This document shows, piece by piece, positions 57,323-64,000 of a stretch of DNA of 64,000 nt; position 1 is the first letter of the stretch; every line of letters begins with the position of its first letter. Made by a program: the position numbers and the translations under genes. The stretch comes from Salvelinus alpinus. Taxonomy: Eukaryota > Chordata > Actinopteri > Salmoniformes > Salmonidae. The DNA is taken from the NCBI RefSeq assembly GCF_045679555.1, contig NC_092093.1, positions 68,400,240 to 68,464,239 of the forward strand. The letters run 5' to 3'. A model generated the notes under the pieces. The model was not told where the DNA came from, made no database searches, and was given only the letters and a program-made list of their open reading frames with translations.

Positions 57323-57562
57323 GTTCTCCCTCACGACGCCAGGTCAGCGGAGTCAATCACCACCTTCCGGAGACACCTGAGACCCCACCTCTTTAAGGAA
57401 TACCTAGGATAGGATAAAGTAATCCTTCTACCCCCCCCCCCCCTCCCTTAAAAGAGTTAGATGCACTATTGTAAAGTGGTTGTTCCACTGGATATCATAA
57501 GGTGAATGCACCAATTTGTAAGTCGCTCTGGATAAGAGCGTCTGCTAAATGACTTAAATGTG
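57323..57562 (+). mobile_element. LINE 3' end nested in a Tc1 terminal repeat
   Basis: Begins ttctccctcacgacgccagg, contains cctttaaggaatacctagga-like LINE sequence, a (C)n run (57430-57443), and ends aagtcgctctggataagagc...gctaaatgacttaaatg. Removal would rejoin ttggctaagg to tgtatgtaaac, the expected Tc1 terminus. It is 5'-truncated and lacks an obvious target duplication. Confidence 0.82.
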
Positions 57563-57600
57563 TATGTAAACATCCAACTTCAACTGTACATACGTGAATA

Positions 57601-58164
<564 letters not shown>

Positions 58165-58238
58165 CAGTCAGTGACCAATCAGACTAATCACAGTCAGTGA
58201 CCAATCAGACTAGTCACAGTCAGTGACCAATCAGACTG
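58165..58238. repeat. 26-bp tandem triplicate with CCAAT motifs
   Basis: Three head-to-tail copies of cagtcagtgaccaatcagac plus taatca, each bearing one CCAAT. Confidence 0.93.
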
Positions 58239-58374
58239 AATATGAAACACTGAGCTCATGTTTTTTTCATGAGGAGATTATTATTCCATGTTGTCTGTCA
58301 CTCCTCAATAAAGCTTTATTTCTAATGGTCTGACTAAAGCCGTCGCAGTAATAATCTGTGTGATGATGATAATA

Positions 58375-58550
<176 letters not shown>

Positions 58551-61500
58551 GATATGGTGCTACTGTAGCTGTTGCCTCCAAGCCCATTATTCATTGTTTA
58601 GAATTCTGCATTCAAGATTACATCTCTAGCAGCTTAAAGTGTATTTTCCTATAAACAGCAATCTGCAGCTCATAAAAATGCATTATTTTACGGCATACAC
58701 AATTCCCTTCTCCTTCTGACTGTGTGTGTGTTTGCGTGCGTGTGTGTATCACGAGCACAAAGTGAACCATCAGTTTCCACGGAAAACCAATTTCACTGGA
58801 GATTTCTCACCGACGTGCACCACCTATACTGGTTAGTGCTGAGCGATTAGTGTTTTTTGAGGTCGGTTCGGTTTCGGTTTGATTTATTACAAAAATAATC
58901 ACGGTTTTCAATTCTGGTTTTGAGTATTTGGGTTGAATGCTGGAACAACACAGAATAAAACTATTCATAAAGTCCCATGATGGTAGTGACTGCCCATTAC
59001 TGCTTATCACTTCTTAACCATCACTTATTCACATTGCTTTACTTTAATTAAATATTTCGGTTGTTGTGTATATGTGTTTTATTTGATGACTTTTTTATTT
59101 CATTCCAAGTCTTCATCTCTATAGAGTTATGGCCTATGCTGTCTGAAAGTAGTTATTTAATAAGGCATACTTTTATGATGAATTATTTTCAGGTAGAGAT
59201 ACCTGTCAAAGCAACAGCTGCTCTCTATATCCCCTCACGATCATGCATTCTTCTGTCTCTTCCTTCTATCTCTTCTGTAGCAGGCATAAAAGAAACACAG
59301 ACCTGACAAGTAGATGCTCAATGGATTTTGGTCATTGTAGTTAATTACCACTTTTTATGTACTAAACTATGTTGAATATTAGCCTGGAAACTACAACTTC
59401 CTACTACATCGGACAGTTCAGGCTGGATATGATTTTTCTCTTGCAGAAAAAAACAGAACTAAATGGAATTCAAATAATTGAACCAACATAGCTCAATTAG
59501 TTGTTTAAAAAGTGAAAAATAACCTACATTTTGGTTAATCGCTCGGGACTAATACTGGTAGAGGAAGGAGAGAGGGGAGACAGAAAGAGAAAGGGTGAGG
59601 GAGAAAGGAAGGAGAAACAAGGAGAGAGAGACCCTTTTGGCTATGGTGTTTTAAATGGCACATACTGCCATTTACTCTCATCACTTCAATAACTAAAAAC
59701 TGTTCAGCTGTTCACCCGCACTCTCCCTCTCCCTCCATCTCCCTCTCTCTCTCCCTCGTTCTCACTGGAACTTGACACATACCTTCTGTCACAGACATTT
59801 TATATGAGAAGCCTGAAAACTCTCAGCTTTTACCCTCTACATATTTCTCTCTGAGACAAAAAACAGGAGAAATCTTGCTTTTGACCATAAAAAAAAGTAT
59901 ATAATTATTTGCTGGGAACAAAGATGCTCTTGTGGCCCAGTTACTATGAGTCATTTCATAACATGTGATTTAACAAACAACGCCTGTCGTTAGAGCATAA
60001 CATCTCTGGGTTACTGCTTCTTTGTTTTCCAGAGAGCTTCTCCATTCCATTGAAATAGGAGTGGCGTGTGGTGTGCACGCTCATGGGAAAACATAACACA
60101 CACACATGCACGCACGCGGACACACACACACACACACTGCGGTTATGCAGTGGAGAAAAGGCCATGTCTGAAGTAATGGGGTAAGAGAGACTGTGCTCCG
60201 GCCAAGTAGGGTAAAATAGTTTACTAATGACAAGAAAACCCTCTGCCTCTCCGCCTTCTCTGGCAATAATGAAGCAGAGATGGTAACGCAAAGTAAAATG
60301 TGCTCTGTATCTGGTTTGAAGCTCACTAATGAAATCAAAGAAAGGAAGTTTAATAATGAATAGAAAATATATAACAATTGGACAGAAATGAAGGATTGAT
60401 CTTCATTAAAATGGGCATTGTGGTTATAAAGTAAAGATTGTCATAAAGATTACTTTAGAGATATGTACTTTAGGTATACATAGTCATATAACTAACCCTA
60501 TTCATTCTGTTGATACTGTGTTTGCTGGCATTATTCAAGAGAAATTGGTAAATAATATTAAGTCACTTAAATAAGATTTAGTGCTAGGTTTAATCCGTAG
60601 GGCTGAAGATCTGCGTTGTAGCGCGATAGATATTTAAAAGCTATGTTCACGTGTTTGCGGAGACTGCATTCACCATAAATGCCGTATACTGTATGTATGT
60701 CGGCTCAATTGGAAATTACCTTTCAATTTCAATCGTACTTTAACCCGGAACTTCCGCGATACGGATTTAATCAAGCCACTATTTACAGTAATATATATGG
60801 CTTAATAACTGTTATTGTCAGGCATTACACAGCCAATCCTATGTGTTCTGTGCCTCTTCCCCTGTCTCCTCTCTCCTCTTACGCTGATATTCACAGTCTT
60901 GACTGCAACCAGCCTTGAACTGCACCAACAAACTACATGTTTTCTTTGTGTTTTCAAAAAACAGGAAATCAGCCTTTTGTCCACTGGAGATGGCATCAAA
61001 CACAACACCTTGTTTCATCTGTCTTAAACAATCCCATCTTCCCTCCCTCGTTCATAAAGCCACACCCCATGTGGGCTGTGTTACTGCTCAGAACAGATTG
61101 GAAAACAACGCAAACCATCTGCCTGCGAAGTCCCAAAGGGCTGTGAAAACAGGCTGGTTTGTGAACGCACCTCTGTTGTGTTGTGTAGCTGCTTACAGCG
61201 GCTGCTGTTTGATTTCTCTCAGGTCTCCCCGTCTCTATCTTCCATCCCCCTCTCTCTTACCTATTCTATTTTCTCAGTCTCTTCCCCTTCCTCTCTCCTC
61301 TTCTCCTCTGTGACATTCTTTAGATAGTTTGTTGACGCTGAAGCCAGTGGTGGATATTAGAAATGCCAGGAGTGTCTTTCTCTCACAATGCCATAATACT
61401 GCAGGTGGAGAAACATTTTTCGCATCATTTTTTTTCCATCCGTCCGTATATATTCATTCTTCAGATGTGTTTTGAATAAGCAAACATGCTTGAATAAGCA

Positions 61501-61821
61501 AGAGATAGATTAAATAAAGAGAGTGAGATAAAACGAAATGTGATTGCTGTGAGTTGTGCTGTTTGTTGTTTGTCCTTTCAACAAACAGCGAAAAATTCCA
61601 ATCAACACTGTCAAATTGCAATTAAGTGTTATTTTGTGTGTTTGGATTCTGTTGATATCTCGTGGTGCGCTTTACCTTCCATTCAATGTAATGTTCAGTG
61701 GACCAGTTATTTAACAAGGATTTTATAACTGTCTGCATTCAGTGTGTCAGTGAAAAATGCACTTACATTTGGAGAGCAACTTAATCTACTGTTTTTATGT
61801 CCTTCCAACAGCAGAAACCTA
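58551..61821. other. Intergenic DNA, no gene recognised
   Basis: About 3.2 kb, largely non-repetitive. Short simple runs are at 59570-59630 (GA-rich), 59720-59760 (CT) and 60098-60138 (CA). The part 60140-60360 is free of repeats and rich in taatga motifs, a possible conserved element. Open frames of up to 132 codons (60915-61313) lack initiation, splice or similarity support. Confidence 0.45.
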
Positions 61822-62221
61822 CAGTATCTTCAGAAAGCATTCATACCTTTTGACTTATTCCACATTTTGTTGTGTTACAGCCTGAACTCAAAATTGATAC
61901 ATTTTTTCTCTCACCCATCTACAGTCAACACCCCATAATGACAACGTGAAAACATGTTTTCAGAAATTTATGAAAATGCATTGAAAATGAAATACAGTAA
62001 CATTTAATTTACATAAGTATACACGCCCCTGAGTCAATACTTTGTAGAAGCAATTACAGCTGTAAGTCTTTCTGGGTAATTCTTCAAGAGCTTTCCACAC
62101 CTGGATTGTGTAACATTTGCCCATTATTCTTTTCAAACTTCTTCAAGCTGTGTCAAATTGGTTGTTGATCATTGCTAGACAACAATTTTCAGGTCTTGCC
62201 ATAGATTTTCAAGTAGGTTTA
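61822..62221 (-). mobile_element. Tc1 fragment (cagtatcttcagaaagcat family)
   Basis: Terminus cagtatcttcagaaagcatt beside TA, then ttgacttattccacattttg, ttgtgttacagcctgaactc and the sequence corresponding to the 3' part of a minus-strand transposase (cttcaagagctttccacacc). It ends within an A-rich junction at 62222. A third Tc1 family in this window. Confidence 0.82.
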
Positions 62222-62439
62222 AAGGAAAATTAAAAAAAAATTCAGCTTCATATTCATCATCTCCAGCATCACCCCAAAAAATCTACATTATGTGAAAATT
62301 GTGCGTTTTATGTTTTTCTAGTAAAAAATTAAGAGGAAGATAAGTGTTTCCAATGATATCTCAAATTCACAGCAGATAGGAGTGGGGAGAAAATAGACTT
62401 CTTGTATCTTACATTCCACAAAAATAAAGAAAACAAGTT
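62222..62439. other. Unclassified AT-rich repeat-like DNA
   Basis: Sequence between the Tc1 fragment and the Penelope-like element. The segment tcagcttcatattcatcatc...gtgttttatgtttttctag looks like part of a dispersed repeat, but I cannot name it. Confidence 0.3.
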
Positions 62440-62571
62440 GGAGTCTACTGTCTTCTTCATGCAGACAGTAAACACCCGGTACACGTTAAGCAGAACGTAC
62501 TGGTGGGTCAATTCCTAAGACTCTGACCTAACTATAGTACAGACATAGATTTAGAGTGCAAAGCTAATGAT

Positions 62572-63163
62572 ATGTGCACCAGGTTCCTGCATCACAGGTA
62601 TGATAAGGGTGTCATTGAACAGGCCTATATCCGTGCTAGAGAGACTGAACGTCAAAGTCTACTCACTGGCACTAATAGAAACCAGGGCAAACCGCCCCCA
62701 CGTTTGTGTTTTTTCACGAAGTACAGCCTGTGTGCCGGTCGCGTCAAATCCATTGTATTGAAACACTGGAACATCCTCAAAAGGGATCCAAATCTACCAG
62801 AGTTCCCAACATTGCCAACCTCTCATTTGTGCACACAATCTAGACGAATCCGTTACGCACAGCATGCAGCTACCCAAGAAGCATGACACTTGGCTCCCAG
62901 ACCTGCCCAATGGCATTTACAAGAGTGGTCACTGTGTACATTGTGACAGTATGACCAATACTAAAGTTTTGTACCACCCGAGAACAGGTAAAGAATACAA
63001 AATCCGAAGCCTAATTAATTGTAGCACCACAAATGTCATATACATGCTGAAATGCATCTGCGGGGCTGCTTATATTGGTAAAACTAAACAAGCATTGAAA
63101 CTTTGCATTGCAGAACATAATGCTGCTATTTATAATAAAAACACAGATTATGCTATTGCACGC
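62572..63163 (+). pseudogene. Penelope-like ORF: linker and GIY-YIG domain, broken
   Basis: The linker (from 62572) and the GIY-YIG domain lie in two frames, shifting near 62870. The zinc-binding-like part HCVHCDS (62929-62949) precedes IRSLINCSTTNVIYMLKC and AAYIGKTKQALKLCIAEH. The VIY and YIG pairs and the Lys-Thr are kept, but the conserved catalytic Arg of the KLRIxEH-type motif reads Cys (tgc), a C-to-T change at a CpG. After the LTR, the frame continues at 63588. Confidence 0.8.
63159..63163. repeat. Target site duplication (left), cacgc
   Basis: The five bases cacgc directly before the LTR equal the five bases directly after it (63583-63587). Confidence 0.92.
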
Positions 63164-63582
63164 TGTCACGAATACTACCGAAGGTGGCTCCCCTTCCCGT
63201 TCGGGCGGCGCTCGGCGGTCGTCGTCGCCGGTCTACTAGCTGCCACCGATCCCTTTTTCCTTTTCGTTTATGTATGTCTAATTGTTTTCACCTGTTCCTT
63301 GTTGGGGTTTTGGGAGGTGTACTATTTAGTTTAGTTTCGCCCGCTAGTGTTTGTGCGGGCTTATTTGGTTGTCATGTTACGTCGGAGGTGGATTATTGAT
63401 TTTGGGTTTTCGCTGTCCAGTTTATTTAAACAGTGGTCTGTGGGTTGTGTTTGCGCCTGTGTTTTGGCGTCACCCCTTTTGTACCTGTTCCTGTTTTACT
63501 GTGGACATTAAAAGCGTTTTGTTCCCGTGCAACTTCTGCTCTCTGCGCCTGACTCTACACCCATCATTCTCCTGACGTTACA
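63164..63582 (+). mobile_element. Solo LTR (419 bp)
   Basis: Starts TGTCACG and ends GTTACA, so the termini are TGT...ACA. Flanked by an exact 5-bp duplication (cacgc). It contains tttatttaaacag (a TATA-like site near 63421) and acattaaaagcg (a poly(A)-signal-like site near 63506). No internal gag-pol sequence is present, so it is the product of recombination between two LTRs. The family (Gypsy-type or retroviral) cannot be decided from one LTR; transcript polarity is inferred from TATA and ATTAAA order. Confidence 0.88.
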
Positions 63583-63587
63583 CACGC
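63583..63587. repeat. Target site duplication (right), cacgc
   Basis: Right-hand copy of the 5-bp duplication flanking the solo LTR. Confidence 0.92.
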
Positions 63588-63742
63588 CACTGCATCGAAG
63601 CCAACCATGGCTCACCTTCCTCCCTGCGTTTTGAACACGCCCAGATTTCACCAAGCGGAGGTGACATCGTACGTAAACTAAAACAAAGAGCCATTCTGGC
63701 AGAACTCCTTAGACACTGTTGGTCCAAAGGGCCGAAACAATG
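63588..63742 (+). mobile_element. Penelope-like retroelement, part 2 (C-terminus)
   Basis: Continues the GIY-YIG ORF of part 1 in frame. It ends with a basic helix (DIVRKLKQRAILAELLRH) and WSKGPKQ before TGA at 63740-63742. The coding parts on the two sides of the LTR become contiguous in one frame when the LTR and one target duplication are ignored. Confidence 0.8.
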
Positions 63743-64000
63743 ATTTTTCACTGTCCTCGTTTCTATATAGGTGTTGCCTTGAGTTTTTGGGTCTCTGAGT
63801 CTCTGGATACAGACACCCAACTATTACCTATGTATATTTTGACACGGCCTATTGATTAACGAGACACACTATTTCTATTTTGATTTTGTGCTATAATTTC
63901 CCATTTACTTTGAAACATATTACTATAATAATTGTTTTAATATTGTTGTGTCTCAATGGGCTACTTGGATATAAATAAGAGCTAAGTGCAATGGTCAGGT
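63743..64000. other. Penelope-like 3' UTR or flank
   Basis: AT-rich non-coding sequence after the Penelope stop. The 3' end of the element could not be placed. Confidence 0.4.

Larger units (their letters stand above)
55715..57586 (+). mobile_element. Sleeping Beauty-type Tc1 element with a LINE-tail insertion
   Basis: Left terminus cagatgaagtctgatgttta and right terminus complement cagttgaagttggatgttta, next to TA. Inner repeats (gtcagaagtttacatacact, 55917; facing copy acttctgacccactgggaat near 57133) show the IR/DR structure. It is 1.87 kb because a 240-bp LINE 3' end lies inside the right terminal repeat (57323-57562). The transposase gene is on the plus strand. Confidence 0.93.
62440..63163 (+). 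mobile_element. Penelope-like retroelement, part 1 (5'-truncated)
   Basis: Encodes the end of the reverse transcriptase region (LLHADSKHPVHVKQNVL, 62455-62505; a TGA at 62522-62524 and a shift near 62450 break it), the linker MCTRFLHHRYDKGVIEQAYI to HLCTQ, and most of a GIY-YIG endonuclease. Penelope-like elements are the retroelement class that joins a reverse transcriptase to a C-terminal GIY-YIG domain. The RT palm is missing. It is cut at 63163 by a solo LTR. Confidence 0.83.

Noticed and set aside
60915..61313. 132-codon frame in intergenic DNA
   Set aside because: Low-complexity Ser/Pro/Leu end over a CT-rich stretch, competing overlapping frames, and no splice or promoter signals.

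Overview
The window looks like a salmonid fish nuclear genome (Salmo, Oncorhynchus, Salvelinus or a close relative). The reasons are several Tc1/mariner families of the Sleeping Beauty type, a tRNA-derived SINE-like segment, fish CR1/L2-type LINEs with a 2A-like motif, very long (AC)n tracts and split vertebrate genes with consensus splice sites. There is no prokaryotic gene organisation. Family names come from pattern recognition; no database search was run.

Only two host genes can be supported, and they diverge from a shared upstream region near 17.7-18.65 kb. On the minus strand, three phase-0 coding exons (17431-17679, 15784-15933, 8689-8820) encode the first 177 residues of a coiled-coil protein I do not recognise; its 3' end was not found. 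On the plus strand lies PEX2, the peroxisomal RING-type E3 ubiquitin ligase. It has a proposed 4-nt coding exon 1 (ATGG, 18657 donor), a 21.6-kb first intron full of transposons, exon 2 (40273-40766), a 277-bp intron largely filled by a foldback MITE, and the RING-bearing exon 3 (41044-41523). The joined protein is about 325 residues.

Layout: 1-4681, a 50-bp satellite array with higher-order structure. 4.7-8.7 kb, pyrimidine-rich and telomere-motif minisatellites and the 3' end of a LINE. 8.7-17.7 kb, the coiled-coil gene, whose largest intron holds a 36-bp minisatellite and a Sleeping Beauty-type element. 18.2-18.65 kb, divergent promoter region with a LINE fragment and CCAAT/ETS motifs. 19-40 kb, PEX2 intron 1, with a second Tc1 family, a foldback MITE, a 23-bp minisatellite, two near full-length LINEs in opposite orientation, and a nested stack (Tc1 > element with 8-bp target duplications > LINE). 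40.3-42.1 kb, PEX2 exons and 3' UTR. 42.2-64 kb, intergenic DNA with simple repeats, four more minisatellites, chimeric Tc1 elements, LINE 3' ends, and a Penelope-like element split by a solo LTR.

The most informative structures are datable nested insertions: a solo LTR with an exact 5-bp duplication inside a Penelope GIY-YIG ORF, and a LINE inside an 8-bp-TSD element inside a Tc1. Also notable are a LINE kept from openness by one ochre codon, the proposed PEX2 micro-exon, and several minisatellites whose repeat unit contains a short hairpin. I found no wholly new gene system; novelty is at the level of repeat architecture and gene structure.
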